A stretch of 64,000 nt of DNA from Pseudomonas marginalis (GCF_024169655.1 NZ_JALJWV010000001.1:2547001-2611000); one strand, 5' to 3'. Counted from the stretch's first letter, positions 47,359-57,012 are shown. Numbers and translations: made by a program. The notes: generated by a model from the letters alone, not told the origin.

Positions 47359-48300
47359 TCAAGCAACGGATCGGGTCGGCAGCTCCGCACGTGTGGGTAA
47401 GCCTTCCATATCGCCGCGGCTCTGCACGGCACGGCTGCCGATCCAGTTGCCGCGGTGTACCGCCTCGCGGAAGCTGAGGTTTTCGAGCAGGGCGCTGATC
47501 ATGCCGACGGCAAAGCCATCACCGGCGCCGACGGTGTCGACCACCTTGTCCACGCGCACGGCGGCGACAAAGCCCTGGTCCATTTGGGTGCGGTAATACG
47601 CGCCTTCCGGGCCGAGCTTGATGGCCACCGCTTCGGCGCCCTGGTCCAGGTAAAACGCGGCGATATCCGCCGGGTCGTCGAAACCGCTGAGTAGCCGACC
47701 TTCGCTCAAGCCTGGCAAGACCCAATCGGCCAAGCCTGCGAGGGCGTTGATTTCGCGGATCATCTGCGGCTGGCTGGCCCACAGCGCCGGGCGCAGGTTC
47801 GGATCGAACGACACGCTGCGCCCGGCCTTGCGCATTTGCGTCATCAGCTCGCGGGACAACTCCCGCGTGGCCTCGGACAAGGCCGGCGGAATGCCGGTGG
47901 CGTGCAGGTGACGGGCGCCCAGCAGCGCCGGGCTGATGGCCGCAGTGGACAAGTGGCTGGCCGCCGAGCCCTTGCGGAAGTACTCGACCTGGGGATCAGC
48001 GCCGGTTTCTTCGCGGGACTTGAGCTGAAAACCGGTGGGATGCAGCGGGTCGACCGCCACGTGCCGGCAATCCAGGCCTTGTTGTTTGAGCGTGTCGAGC
48101 ACAAAGCGGCCCAGGGAATCGTTACCCACCCGGCTCAGCCAGGCGACGTTGAAACCCAGGCGCGACAGGCCAATGGCGACATTGCTGTCGGCCCCGGCGA
48201 TGCGTTTGTGGAAGTGGCCAACCTGGGCCAGGTCGCCGGTCTGTTCGGCGACAAACATCGCCATGGTTTCACCGAACGACAGGATATCGATCTCAGACAT
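47359..48300 (-). CDS. kguK: 2-ketogluconate kinase KguK (PfkB family)
   Basis: Phosphorylates 2-ketogluconate at C6. A 313-residue ribokinase-fold enzyme with the PfkB C-terminal signature DTVGAGDGFAVGMI containing the catalytic Asp, and an N-terminal GETMAMFV start typical of ketogluconate kinases. ATG 48,300 overlaps the kguE end by 8 bases; nine extra upstream codons are possible but unlikely. Confidence 0.92.
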   Translation of the reverse strand: MSEIDILSFGETMAMFVAEQTGDLAQVGHFHKRIAGADSNVAIGLSRLGFNVAWLSRVGNDSLGRFVLDTLKQQGLDCRHVAVDPLHPTGFQLKSREETGADPQVEYFRKGSAASHLSTAAISPALLGARHLHATGIPPALSEATRELSRELMTQMRKAGRSVSFDPNLRPALWASQPQMIREINALAGLADWVLPGLSEGRLLSGFDDPADIAAFYLDQGAEAVAIKLGPEGAYYRTQMDQGFVAAVRVDKVVDTVGAGDGFAVGMISALLENLSFREAVHRGNWIGSRAVQSRGDMEGLPTRAELPTRSVA

Positions 48301-49075
48301 GGGCGTACTCCGCACGGGGTTGGCCAAGCAGGGCGAGGGTGGCGACCTGCTGGGCGGTGACTTCGACCAGGTCGTCGCCTTGCAGCGGGAATTCCACCGC
48401 CCGGGTAATACCTTGAGTCATGTGGCCCAGCAGTTGTTCCCACAGATGCAGGTCGGTGGCGCCGGGCGGCAGTGCCACCAGCTTGCCGTCCGCGCGACGG
48501 GTCACAGCCTTGCAATGCAGGTAGTCGACATGTCGGCCGAGCAGGCGCGCGGCGGTGAGGGCGGATTGGTCCTGCCAGTGCCAGTTGCCGATGTCGAAGG
48601 TCATCTTGACCGGCAGGCCAAGGCGCTCGACTTCGCTGAAGAAGCGCTGCAGCGGTTCGATGCGGCCGCCGTGCAGGGTCTGGTCGTTTTCCACCAGCAA
48701 CTTGACCGGGTGGCGGCTGAGCAGGGCGTGCAGGCTTTGCAGGTCGTTGGTGTCGGTGAAGTAGCCGAGGGAGACTTTCAGCCAGCGCGCACCAAAAGCC
48801 TGGGCGCGGTCAAGGGTGGCGGCGAGCTCGGCATTCGGCTGGGCGCGGCCGGCGACCCACAGTTCCAACGGGGATGAGAACACGCACTCCAGGCCCTGCT
48901 CGGCAGCCGCCTGGGCCAGTTGCGCGGGTTGCTCAATAGTCAGCAGTTCCTCGCGCCACTCGATGCGCCGGGCACCGGCAGCCGCCAGCAGCGCGACAAA
49001 ACTCAATTGGCCCTGCTGGCGCACGAGGTCGGCGCCGTAGCTGGAAAGGCTGATGGAGACGGGGTATTCATGCAT
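48293..49075 (-). CDS. kguE: 2-ketogluconate operon protein KguE (xylose isomerase-like TIM barrel)
   Basis: A 260-residue TIM-barrel protein of the sugar isomerase/epimerase (AP endonuclease 2) superfamily, first gene of kguEKTD. Metal-ligand type positions are seen in LLVENDQTLHGG, MTFDIGNWHWQ and DYLHCKAV. Its exact role in 2-ketogluconate use is not settled. A PtxS palindrome lies 14 bases upstream of the ATG. Confidence 0.9.
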   Translation of the reverse strand: MHEYPVSISLSSYGADLVRQQGQLSFVALLAAAGARRIEWREELLTIEQPAQLAQAAAEQGLECVFSSPLELWVAGRAQPNAELAATLDRAQAFGARWLKVSLGYFTDTNDLQSLHALLSRHPVKLLVENDQTLHGGRIEPLQRFFSEVERLGLPVKMTFDIGNWHWQDQSALTAARLLGRHVDYLHCKAVTRRADGKLVALPPGATDLHLWEQLLGHMTQGITRAVEFPLQGDDLVEVTAQQVATLALLGQPRAEYAHV

Positions 49076-49088
49076 TGTTGTGTCCCTC

Positions 49089-49102
49089 TGAAACCGGTTT
49101 CA
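49089..49102. promoter_or_regulatory. PtxS operator upstream of kguE
   Basis: The perfect palindrome TGAAACCGGTTTCA is the known PtxS binding sequence. It lies 14 bases before the kguE start, so PtxS bound here should block the operon until 2-ketogluconate is present. Confidence 0.92.
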
Positions 49103-49143
49103 TTTTTTTGTGTTATTCACGCTAAGCGCCAGCAAGCCGGCAA

Positions 49144-50163
49144 CTACACGGGGTTTGTCGAGCCTCGGATGATCAGCTCGGGCAGGAAGTCCAGGGTGCG
49201 CGTCGGCGCCCTGTCACCGCGCAGCCGTTTGAGCAGACAGTCGAAGGCACTGGCGCCAATCGCCTGAGTCGGCTGGGCGAGGGCGGTGATGCCGGTGCCC
49301 ACCAGCGGGTACCAGTCCAGGTCATCCAGGGCGATCAGGCCAACGTCCTCGAACAGGTTGCAGCCCAAGGTCTTGAGCGCGCGGGTGCAGGCCAGTGCGG
49401 CGATGCCGTTGGCGCAGAACAACGCTTTAGGTCCGGGTTTGGCGAGAAAGGTGCGCAGGCGGTTTTCCAGCGCGTCATCCAGTTCCAGCACCGCGCCGCT
49501 CAACGCCGGGCGGCGGGCAATTTCGGCCATGAAACTGTCAAGACGCTCCAGGCGCGAGCTGGTGCCGTCGGTGGCCTCGCTGACCAGCAACACGTCGCGG
49601 TAGCCCTGTTGCTCCAGGTGTTCCACCGCCATGCGCACCGCAGCCGGGTTATCCAAACCCACCAGGTCGCTGTGCAACGGTGCGACCTTGCGGTCCACCA
49701 GCACCAGGGGCATTTCCCGTTGCAGCTCCAGCAGTTGTTCGAGGTGGTGGCCGAGGGTGTTCACGATCAGCCCTTCGATGTTGTACGAGCGCAGCGCCGC
49801 CAGATGCTGGCGCTCCTGCTCGTCATCGCGGTCGGTGTTGCACACCACCAGGCTGTAGCCGTGCTGGCGGCAGGCGGTTTCGACGCCGTGCATCACGGCA
49901 ATGGAATAGGGGTTGCGGATATCGGCCACCAGCATGCCGATCAGACGCGTGCGCCCGCGTTTCAAACCACGGGCCATCTGGTTGGGGCGGTAGCCGAGTT
50001 GATCGATGGCCTGCTCGATGCGCAGCGCGATGGCGTCGGAGAGCAGGGCGCGGTCGTCGCCGATAAAGCGCGACACGCTGGCTTTGGACACGCCAGCGCG
50101 CTGGGCGACGTCAAGCATGGTCACGCGGCTGCGCTGGGCGGCAGAGAAACTGTTCACGGTCAT
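49144..50163 (-). CDS. ptxS: LacI-family repressor PtxS
   Basis: A 339-residue LacI/GalR repressor of 2-ketogluconate metabolism. The HTH is at about 15-34 (TMLDVAQRAGVSKASVSRF), followed by a periplasmic-binding-protein-like domain for 2-ketogluconate. It reads in the same direction as kguEKTD and has its own palindrome upstream, implying autorepression. In P. aeruginosa, PtxS also affects toxA and glucose genes; nothing here tests that. Confidence 0.93.
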   Translation of the reverse strand: MTVNSFSAAQRSRVTMLDVAQRAGVSKASVSRFIGDDRALLSDAIALRIEQAIDQLGYRPNQMARGLKRGRTRLIGMLVADIRNPYSIAVMHGVETACRQHGYSLVVCNTDRDDEQERQHLAALRSYNIEGLIVNTLGHHLEQLLELQREMPLVLVDRKVAPLHSDLVGLDNPAAVRMAVEHLEQQGYRDVLLVSEATDGTSSRLERLDSFMAEIARRPALSGAVLELDDALENRLRTFLAKPGPKALFCANGIAALACTRALKTLGCNLFEDVGLIALDDLDWYPLVGTGITALAQPTQAIGASAFDCLLKRLRGDRAPTRTLDFLPELIIRGSTNPV

Positions 50164-50189
50164 CGACCTTCTATTTTTATTGGAATGAC

Positions 50190-50203
50190 TGAAACCGGTT
50201 TCA
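50190..50203. promoter_or_regulatory. PtxS operator upstream of ptxS
   Basis: A second TGAAACCGGTTTCA, identical to the kguE copy, lies 27 bases before the ptxS start codon. Autoregulation is the simplest reading. Confidence 0.92.
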
Positions 50204-50266
50204 GGAAACCACTAAAGTACGAAAGTCGTCAAGAAGTTGTAGGACAAAGCCAGATGACTGGTGCGT

Positions 50267-50866
50267 TCAGACCAATACGCTTACCCAGGCCGCCGCCAAC
50301 AGCAGCAAAGCCATGCCGCGGTTGAAACGCTGCATGGTATTGGTCGAACGCAACATCTGTGCGGTTCCGGCACCCAACAGTGCCCAGGTGCCCAGGCAAG
50401 GGAGCGAGATCAGAAAAAATGCCAGGGACAGGTAGACCACCTGGCTCTGGCGCTCCGCACCATTGCCGGCAAAAACGCTGACTACCGCCAGTGCCATCAT
50501 CCAGCTTTTCGGGTTGATCAATTGCAGGCTGGCGGCGCCGATCAGGCTCAGGGGCTTTTGGCGTGTATCCGCTTCGATGGCTTGGGCGGGGGCGCTGAAA
50601 ATCTGCCAGGCCAGGTAATTCAGCCAGGCGATGCCGATCCATTGCATGGCGGTTTGGACCTTGGGTAGCTGCACCAAGGACCGGCCAAACCCCGACCCCA
50701 CCACCAGCACGAGCAGCGCAGCACCGGCGCAGGCGCCCAGGATGATTGGCAGCGTGGCCCTGAAACCGAAGCGTGCGCTGTTACTCAGTACCAGAATATT
50801 GGTCGGGCCGGGGGTGATTGAGGCGACGAAGGCAAACAGCATGAAAGGCAGTAGCGTGGACAGCAT
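50267..50866 (-). CDS. LysE family amino-acid exporter
   Basis: A 199-residue inner-membrane exporter with about six helices and the N-terminal family motif ITPGPTNILVLSNSARFG. It probably exports an amino acid or related compound. ATG 50,866 is chosen because GGAG lies 9 bases upstream; an ATG 24 bases earlier is the alternative. It follows an AraC-type regulator gene by 54 bases, a frequent pairing. Confidence 0.87.
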   Translation of the reverse strand: MLSTLLPFMLFAFVASITPGPTNILVLSNSARFGFRATLPIILGACAGAALLVLVVGSGFGRSLVQLPKVQTAMQWIGIAWLNYLAWQIFSAPAQAIEADTRQKPLSLIGAASLQLINPKSWMMALAVVSVFAGNGAERQSQVVYLSLAFFLISLPCLGTWALLGAGTAQMLRSTNTMQRFNRGMALLLLAAAWVSVLV

Positions 50867-50920
50867 GGTGGACGACTCCGACAGACCCATCGATGGCGTC
50901 GATCTTCACAAGCCCGCGTA

Positions 50921-51760
50921 TCACCTGTCTGGAAGATTTGAGCAGCGCTTGCGGTAGGCGGCCGGCGTCAGGCCATAAGCGCGCACGAACCAGCGGCCCA
51001 GGTGGCTCTGGTCGGCAAAGCCCAGGGTGATCGCCACATCGGCCGGTTGTTCGCCCTTGGCCAGCAAGTGCCGGGCGCGGGCCAGGCGCAGTTGCACCAG
51101 ATAAGCATGGGGCGGCAGGCCAAACGCGCTCCTGAACGCACGGGTCAGGCGGAAGCGGTCGACACCGCAGGCCAGCGCCAGGGCATCCATGCCCACATCG
51201 TGATGCAGGTGGGCGTGCAGGTATTCCCGCGCCTTATGGGCGACCAGCGGCAGGCGTGGGTCGTCACGGTAACGGGTGCGCCAGTGGAGCTGGCCGGTGA
51301 GGCGTTCGAGCAATTGGTCCATGGCCCGTTGCCGCACGATGCGCAACTCACCGCTGTGCAGGGTGCGAAAGGCCTGGCTGGTGGCGAGGGCCAGGCGTGG
51401 GTCGCTGGTCAAGGTCGTGGCAAAGCTCAGCTGGCTGTTGACCGGAGCCTCTTCGAATACCGCGCTCACTTCCCGCGCCAACCACTGCGGGTCGAGGTAG
51501 AGCATGTGGTAGGTAAAACCGTCCGCCGTGGGCGCGTCGCCGTCATGCAGCTCGCCGGGTTCCACCAGGAACACCTGGCCGGGCACGCTGTTGTGGCGCG
51601 TGCGGCGGCAGTTGAATTGCTGTACGCCTTGTTCGGTTACGCCGATCAGGTAGCTGTCGTGCCAGTGGGGATCGTAGGCATGGCCCTCGAAATGCGCGCG
51701 CAGGGTTTCGATGCCGGTGTCGGCGTCCTGGGACAGATCGATCCAATTGTGCGCGGCCAT
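50921..51760 (-). CDS. AraC-family transcriptional regulator
   Basis: A 279-residue regulator with an N-terminal cupin sensor (YDPHWHDSYLIGVTEQGVQQ) and a C-terminal double HTH (MDALALACGVDRFRLTRAFR, then ADVAITLGFADQSHLGRWF). It lies directly before the LysE exporter gene in the same direction and likely controls it. ATG 51,760; a GTG one codon earlier is possible. Confidence 0.9.
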   Translation of the reverse strand: MAAHNWIDLSQDADTGIETLRAHFEGHAYDPHWHDSYLIGVTEQGVQQFNCRRTRHNSVPGQVFLVEPGELHDGDAPTADGFTYHMLYLDPQWLAREVSAVFEEAPVNSQLSFATTLTSDPRLALATSQAFRTLHSGELRIVRQRAMDQLLERLTGQLHWRTRYRDDPRLPLVAHKAREYLHAHLHHDVGMDALALACGVDRFRLTRAFRSAFGLPPHAYLVQLRLARARHLLAKGEQPADVAITLGFADQSHLGRWFVRAYGLTPAAYRKRCSNLPDR

Positions 51761-51834
51761 CACAACACCGAGGCGGAAGAGACGATGCTATTAGCGCCCA
51801 CTGATGCGTGGGCGTCTAGAAGGTTTGTGCAGCG

Positions 51835-52476
51835 TCAACTGAACAATCCCGCCGCAATATTGATCGAGAAACCGAGGATCGCCGTGTTGAACAGAAACCC
51901 GATCAGCGATTGCCCCAGCACTACCTTGCGCATGGCGCGGGTGGCAACGCCTACGTCTGCTGTTTGCACGGCGACGCCGATGGTGAAGGAAAAGTACAGA
52001 AAGTCCCAATAGTTGGGGGTCAACAGCCCCTCGGCAAAACGCAGCGCCGGCTCTTTGCCGGCCCAGGTGTAATAGAGCCGGGCGTAGTGAACGCTGAAGA
52101 TCACCCCGATCAACAACCATGAACCGATTATCGTCAGGCCGGTAAAGCCGTAGTGCAACAGGCGCTCGGCGGTGCTCAGGTCCTTGCTGCCGACCAGTTC
52201 GAGGGTGATCGTGGCCAGGCTGGCGATAGCCGCAATGCACACCGTGAACAGCACCAGGCCGGCGTTTTCGTCCTCAATCTCAGCGATGCGTTTGACGTCT
52301 TCGGCCTTGGCTCGGATGGTCAGCCACAGCATCAGCACCAGATAGGTCCAGACCCCGGCGTTCCAGCCGATCAGGACTTTGCTCGCGAGTGTATCGGCGG
52401 GTACCAGGATGCCAACGGCAAGGCCCAGGACGGCGGCGCAAGAGAGGCGAGGGTGGGTGCGGGCGAGGAAGGGCAT
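51835..52476 (-). CDS. DUF1345 family membrane protein
   Basis: A 213-residue inner-membrane protein with about five helices. The segment [25 protein letters not shown] (in part [20 protein letters not shown]) is the family hallmark and recalls pore regions of ion channels. Function unknown. It stands alone between the AraC gene and the RND pump. Confidence 0.85.
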   Translation of the reverse strand: MPFLARTHPRLSCAAVLGLAVGILVPADTLASKVLIGWNAGVWTYLVLMLWLTIRAKAEDVKRIAEIEDENAGLVLFTVCIAAIASLATITLELVGSKDLSTAERLLHYGFTGLTIIGSWLLIGVIFSVHYARLYYTWAGKEPALRFAEGLLTPNYWDFLYFSFTIGVAVQTADVGVATRAMRKVVLGQSLIGFLFNTAILGFSINIAAGLFS

Positions 52477-52528
52477 GGGTGCTCACAACAAGGGCGGTTG
52501 TGAGCACCATAGCGCATTTTTTCGCGGG

Positions 52529-55500
52529 TTATGGACGCTTGCGCACCAACTTCATGACGACCACAAAGAACACCGGCACAAACAGCACCGCCAGCGTTGC
52601 GGTGATCATCCCGCCGATCACGCCCGTACCAATCGCTTGCTGGCTCGCCGAGCTGGCACCGGTGGCAATCGCCAGGGGCACCACGCCGAGGATGAACGCC
52701 AGCGAGGTCATGATGATCGGCCGCAAGCGCAGCCGGGCGGCCTTCACGGTGGCGTCGAGCAAGTCTTCGCCCTGGTCGTACAGGTCCTTGGCGAACTCGA
52801 TGATCAGGATCGCGTTCTTCGCGGACAGGCCGATGATGGTGATCAGCCCGACCTTGAAGAACACATCGTTGGGCATGCCGCGCAAGGTCACGGCCAACAC
52901 CGCGCCGAGCACGCCCAACGGCACCACCAGCAGCACCGACGTCGGGATCGACCAGCTTTCATACAGGGCGGCCAGGCACAGGAACACGATCAGCAGCGAC
53001 AGGCCCAGCAGCAATGGCGCCTGGGCACCGGACAGGCGCTCCTGCAACGACAGGCCAGTCCATTCCTGGCCCAGGCCCGCCGGCAGTTGGCTGACCAGGC
53101 GCTGGATTTCTTCCATCGCCTCGCCCGTGCTGTGCCCCGGTGCCGCTTCACCGGAAATGGCGATGGCCGGGTAGCCGTTGTAACGGGTCAACTGCGAAGG
53201 ACCCTGAGTCCACTTGGCTTCCACGAATGCGGACAACGGCACCATCTTGCCGGCGTTGTTGCGCACGTTGATCTTCATCAGGTCCGCGACCTGGCTGCGT
53301 TGGTCGCCTTCGGCTTGCACCACCACGCGCTGCATGCGTCCCTGGTTGGGGAAGTCGTTGATGTAGGCCGAACCGATGGCCGACGACAGCACATTGCCCA
53401 CATCGGCAAAGGACACGCCCAGTGCGTTGGCTTGCTTGCGGTCGACCTGCAGTTGCACTTGCGGCGCTTCGGCCAGGGCGCTTTCGCGCACGTTGGCCAG
53501 GATCGGGCTTTTTTCGGCGGCCGCCAGCAGTTCGCTGCGCGCCGCCATCAACGCCGCATGGCCGACGCCGCCACGGTCCTGCAAGCGGAACTCGAAACCG
53601 CTGCTGGTGCCGAGGCCGTCCACCGGCGGGGGCAGGATCGCGTAGGCAATCGCGTCCTTCAGTTCGCTGAACGCCATGTTGGCACGGTCGGCAATCTCGG
53701 CGGCCGAATCCTCGCTGCTGCGTTGCGACCAGTCCTTGAGCGTGGTGAACGCCAGCGCCGCGTTCTGCCCGGAGCCGGAGAAGCTGAAGCCCATGATCAT
53801 GGTGGTGTCGCCGACCCCAGGCTCTTCGGCGTTGTGCGCTTCGATCTGCTCGGCCACCTGCACCGTGCGGTTCTTGCTCGCGCCCGGCGGCAGTTGGATA
53901 TCGGTGATGGTGTAACCCTGGTCTTCCACCGGCAGGAACGAGGAGGGCAGGCGACTGAACATCAACCCCAGGCCGACCAGCAGCACCAGGTAGATCACCA
54001 GGTAACGGCCGCTGCGCTTGAGGGCATACGCCACCCAGCCTTCGTAGCGGTCGGTGAACCGTTCAAAACGCCGATTGAACCAGCCGAAGAACCCGCCCTT
54101 GGCGTGGTGGTCATCCTTGGCGATCGGCTTGAGCAGGGTCGCGCAAAGTGCCGGGGTCAAGGTCAGGGCGAGGAACGCCGAGAACAGGATCGAGGTGGCC
54201 ATCGACAGCGAAAACTGCTGGTAGATCACCCCCACCGAGCCTGGCATGAACGCCATCGGCAGAAACACCGCGACCAGCACCAACGTAATGCCAACGATGG
54301 CCCCGGTGATCTGGCCCATGGCCTTGCGTGTGGCTTCTTTGGGCGACAGGCCCTCGGTGACCATGATCCGCTCGACGTTCTCCACCACCACAATCGCATC
54401 GTCCACCAGGATACCGATGGCCAGCACCATGCCGAACATGGTCAGCACGTTGATCGAGAACCCCAGCAACAGCATGGTGGCGAAGGTGCCCATCAACGCA
54501 ATCGGCACCACCAGGGTCGGGATCAGCGTGTAGCGCACGTTCTGCAGGAACAGGAACATCACCGCGAACACCAGCGCCATCGCCTCGAGCAAGGTGTAGA
54601 CCACCTTGGTGATCGAGACTTTGACGAACGGCGAGGTGTCATACGGGATCTTGTATTCGACATTGGCCGGGAAGTAGCGCGACAGCTCATCCATCTTTGC
54701 CCGCACCAGGTTCGCGGTGTTCAGCGCGTTGGCGCCCGGCGCCAGCTGGACGCTGACGGCGGTGGACGGCTTGCCGTTCAGGCGCGTGGAGAACTGGTAT
54801 TCCTGGCTGCCGATTTCCACCCGCGCTACATCGCCGATGCGCACGGTGGAGCCGTCGGGGTTGGCCTTGAGCACGATATCGGCAAATTCCGCCGGGGTCG
54901 ACAACTGGCCCTTGACCAGGATCGCCGCGGTGATTTCCTGGGTCTTGGTGCCCGGCAAATCGCCGATGCTGCCGGCCGACACCTGGGCGTTCTGCGCGCT
55001 GATCGCGGCATTCACGTCGGCCGGGGTCAAGTTGAAACCGATCAGCTTCTGCGGGTCGATCCAGACGCGCATGGCCCGCTCGGCGCCATACAGCTGGGCC
55101 TTGCCTACACCGTCGAGGCGCTTGAGCTCGTTCATCACGTTGCGCGCCAGGTAATCGCTGAGCGCTACGTCATCGAGCTTGCCGTCGCTGGAGGTCAGGG
55201 TCACCAGCAGCAGGAAGCCGGCGGAGACTTTCTCCACCTGCAACCCCTGCTGGGTCACCGCCTGGGGCAAGCGCGGCTCCACGGCCTTGAGGCGGTTCTG
55301 CACATCGACCTGGGCCATTTCCGGGTTCGTGCCCGGCTGGAAGGTCGCGGTGATGGTGGCCGAGCCGAGGCTGCTCTGGGATTCGAAATACAGCAGGTGA
55401 TCGGCGCCGTTGAGCTCCTGCTCGATCAGGCTGACCACGCTTTCATCCAGGGTCTGCGCCGAGGCGCCGGGGTACACCGCGTAGATTTCGACTTTCGGCG

Positions 55501-55624
55501 GCGCGACGTTGGGGTACTGCGCCACCGGCAACTGCGGGATCGCGAGGGCGCCGGCCAGCAGGATAAACAGGGCGACCACCCAGGCGAAGATCGGGCGGTC
55601 AATAAAGAACTGCGGCATTGTCAA
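52529..55624 (-). CDS. RND multidrug efflux pump, inner-membrane permease (HAE1, MexD-like)
   Basis: A proton-driven exporter of 1031 residues with 12 helices and two large periplasmic loops. Typical pieces are FFIDRPIFAWVVALFI at the start, FGMVLAIGILVDDAIVVVEN (helix 4 with the proton-relay Asp pair), LPSSFLPVEDQG and TIIGLSAKNAILIIEFAKDL (helix 10 Lys). As I recall the families, it is closer to MexD than to AcrB/MexB in several loops. The adaptor gene is 6 bases upstream. No outer-membrane channel gene follows, so it must borrow one. Confidence 0.92.
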   Translation of the reverse strand: MTMPQFFIDRPIFAWVVALFILLAGALAIPQLPVAQYPNVAPPKVEIYAVYPGASAQTLDESVVSLIEQELNGADHLLYFESQSSLGSATITATFQPGTNPEMAQVDVQNRLKAVEPRLPQAVTQQGLQVEKVSAGFLLLVTLTSSDGKLDDVALSDYLARNVMNELKRLDGVGKAQLYGAERAMRVWIDPQKLIGFNLTPADVNAAISAQNAQVSAGSIGDLPGTKTQEITAAILVKGQLSTPAEFADIVLKANPDGSTVRIGDVARVEIGSQEYQFSTRLNGKPSTAVSVQLAPGANALNTANLVRAKMDELSRYFPANVEYKIPYDTSPFVKVSITKVVYTLLEAMALVFAVMFLFLQNVRYTLIPTLVVPIALMGTFATMLLLGFSINVLTMFGMVLAIGILVDDAIVVVENVERIMVTEGLSPKEATRKAMGQITGAIVGITLVLVAVFLPMAFMPGSVGVIYQQFSLSMATSILFSAFLALTLTPALCATLLKPIAKDDHHAKGGFFGWFNRRFERFTDRYEGWVAYALKRSGRYLVIYLVLLVGLGLMFSRLPSSFLPVEDQGYTITDIQLPPGASKNRTVQVAEQIEAHNAEEPGVGDTTMIMGFSFSGSGQNAALAFTTLKDWSQRSSEDSAAEIADRANMAFSELKDAIAYAILPPPVDGLGTSSGFEFRLQDRGGVGHAALMAARSELLAAAEKSPILANVRESALAEAPQVQLQVDRKQANALGVSFADVGNVLSSAIGSAYINDFPNQGRMQRVVVQAEGDQRSQVADLMKINVRNNAGKMVPLSAFVEAKWTQGPSQLTRYNGYPAIAISGEAAPGHSTGEAMEEIQRLVSQLPAGLGQEWTGLSLQERLSGAQAPLLLGLSLLIVFLCLAALYESWSIPTSVLLVVPLGVLGAVLAVTLRGMPNDVFFKVGLITIIGLSAKNAILIIEFAKDLYDQGEDLLDATVKAARLRLRPIIMTSLAFILGVVPLAIATGASSASQQAIGTGVIGGMITATLAVLFVPVFFVVVMKLVRKRP

Positions 55625-55630
55625 TGATCC

Positions 55631-56788
55631 TTATTGGCCGGAAGCCTGGGCGGGCGGCGTCGGGCTGTCATCCACCAGGACTTTTTCACCGGGACGTGCG
55701 TGTTGCACGCCCTCGACGACGATACGGTCACCGGCCTTGAGGCCGCTGCTGACGACCCAGCGATCATCGATCACCGCGCCCAGCTCTACCGGTTGCAGGC
55801 TCACCACCTGTTCGGCGTCCAACAACAGCACCATCGGGATGCCGGCGCTGTCACGGGTGATCGCGCGTTGCGGCACGCTGATACCTTGTTTGTCGACCGC
55901 CTGTTCCAGGCGCACGCGCACAAAACTGCCGGGCAGCAGGTCGAGGTCCGGGTTGGGGAACTCGCTGCGCAGGATGATTTGCCCGGTGCCGGGGTCGACG
56001 CTGATCTCGGCGAAGAGCAATTTGCCCGGCAGCGGATACAGGCTGCCGTCGTCTTGGATCAGCGTGGCCTTGGCCTGGTCCTGGCCGACCTGCTTCAAGC
56101 TACCGGCGCGGAAGGCGCGGCGCAGGTCGTTCAGTTCACGGGTGGACTGGGTCAGGTCGGCGTGGATCGGGTCCAGTTGCTGGATGATCGCCAGCGGCGT
56201 GGCCTCGTTCTGGCCGACCAGCGCGCCTTCGGTCACCAGCGCACGCCCGATGCGCCCGGAAATCGGCGCGGTGACGGTGGCGTAGCCCAGGTTCAATCTG
56301 GCCCGTTCGACGGCGGCCTTGTTCGCGGCGACCTCGGCGTTGGTCTGGCGCAGGGCGGCGCGGGCGTTGTCGTAGTCCTGGCCGCTGATGGCGTTGCCTT
56401 CGACCAACTGGCTGTAGCGCTGTTCTTGCAGGCGCGCCTGGAACGCATTGGCCTCGGCCTTGCTCAGGTTGGCCTGAGCGCTGTCCAGATCGGCCTTGAA
56501 CGGCGCCGGGTCAATGCGAAACAGCACGTCGCCCTGTTTCACGTCACGGCCTTCCTTGAACACCTGCTGCATCACCACGCCGGCGACCCGCGCCCGCACT
56601 TCGGCAATGCGCGGCGCGGCGATGCGCCCGCTGAGTTCGCTGCTGATAGACAGGGGTTTGGCCGCAAGGGTTTCGATGCGCACGTTGGCCAGGGGCATTT
56701 CCGGCGCCTCGGCGGACGACTGGTCACACGCACTCAGGGCGAGTGTCAGGGCCAGCAGGCAAAACGGCGCAAACAGATTCTTCGACAT
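55631..56788 (-). CDS. RND efflux periplasmic adaptor (membrane fusion protein)
   Basis: A 385-residue adaptor that bridges the permease and an outer-membrane channel. It is a lipoprotein (lipobox LSAC, Cys about 21), with the lipoyl/hairpin region (ARVAGVVMQQVFKEGRDVKQGD, then a coiled hairpin rich in Ala/Gln) and a beta-barrel domain (TAPISGRIGRALVTEGALVG). ATG 56,788 starts the signal peptide; the frame is open far upstream but that part is not protein-like. It diverges from the two-component genes. Confidence 0.92.
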   Translation of the reverse strand: MSKNLFAPFCLLALTLALSACDQSSAEAPEMPLANVRIETLAAKPLSISSELSGRIAAPRIAEVRARVAGVVMQQVFKEGRDVKQGDVLFRIDPAPFKADLDSAQANLSKAEANAFQARLQEQRYSQLVEGNAISGQDYDNARAALRQTNAEVAANKAAVERARLNLGYATVTAPISGRIGRALVTEGALVGQNEATPLAIIQQLDPIHADLTQSTRELNDLRRAFRAGSLKQVGQDQAKATLIQDDGSLYPLPGKLLFAEISVDPGTGQIILRSEFPNPDLDLLPGSFVRVRLEQAVDKQGISVPQRAITRDSAGIPMVLLLDAEQVVSLQPVELGAVIDDRWVVSSGLKAGDRIVVEGVQHARPGEKVLVDDSPTPPAQASGQ

Positions 56789-56841
56789 GCTCTTATCCCA
56801 ATATTGACTGGCGCATCCTAATGGCACCTGCGCCGTGGTGC

Positions 56842-56879
56842 TGTGAAGCTGTGTAGGTCGTCTGTGAAGAAATGTAAGG
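56842..56879. promoter_or_regulatory. Direct repeats in the efflux/two-component divergent promoter
   Basis: TGTGAAGCTGTGTAGG (56,842-56,857) and TGTGAAGAAATGTAAGG (56,863-56,879) repeat with a 21-base period, two turns of the helix, as OmpR-type response-regulator sites often do. They lie about 55-90 bases before the adaptor gene. Inference from spacing and position. Confidence 0.5.
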
Positions 56880-56941
56880 CGCGGCCCATGTTCGGCTGCG
56901 GGCGTATATCCTTGCACGACCTTGCAAACACTGAAGATCAA

Positions 56942-56970
56942 ATGGGGCAGGGGCTTGCTCCCTGCCACAG
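56942..56970. repeat. Degenerate single REP-like palindrome
   Basis: TGGGGCAGGGGCTTGCTCCC with CTGCCACA after it is an imperfect palindrome around GGGGCTTGCTCCC, similar to one arm of the REP doublets elsewhere in the window. No partner copy is seen nearby. Confidence 0.5.
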
Positions 56971-57012
56971 GGGATTTGTGTAAGACCCATAACCGCATTA
57001 TTTGGAAACACC

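Noticed and set aside
51795..51814. Hairpin CGCCCAC/GTGGGCG after the DUF1345 gene
   Set aside because: Stem is good but there is no T tract on the relevant strand, so a terminator call is not supported.
52379..55627. 1082-codon open frame on the plus strand opposite the RND permease gene
   Set aside because: It mirrors a well-conserved efflux gene on the other strand; the product is His/Gln/Arg-rich with no recognisable domain, as expected for a GC-rich antisense shadow.
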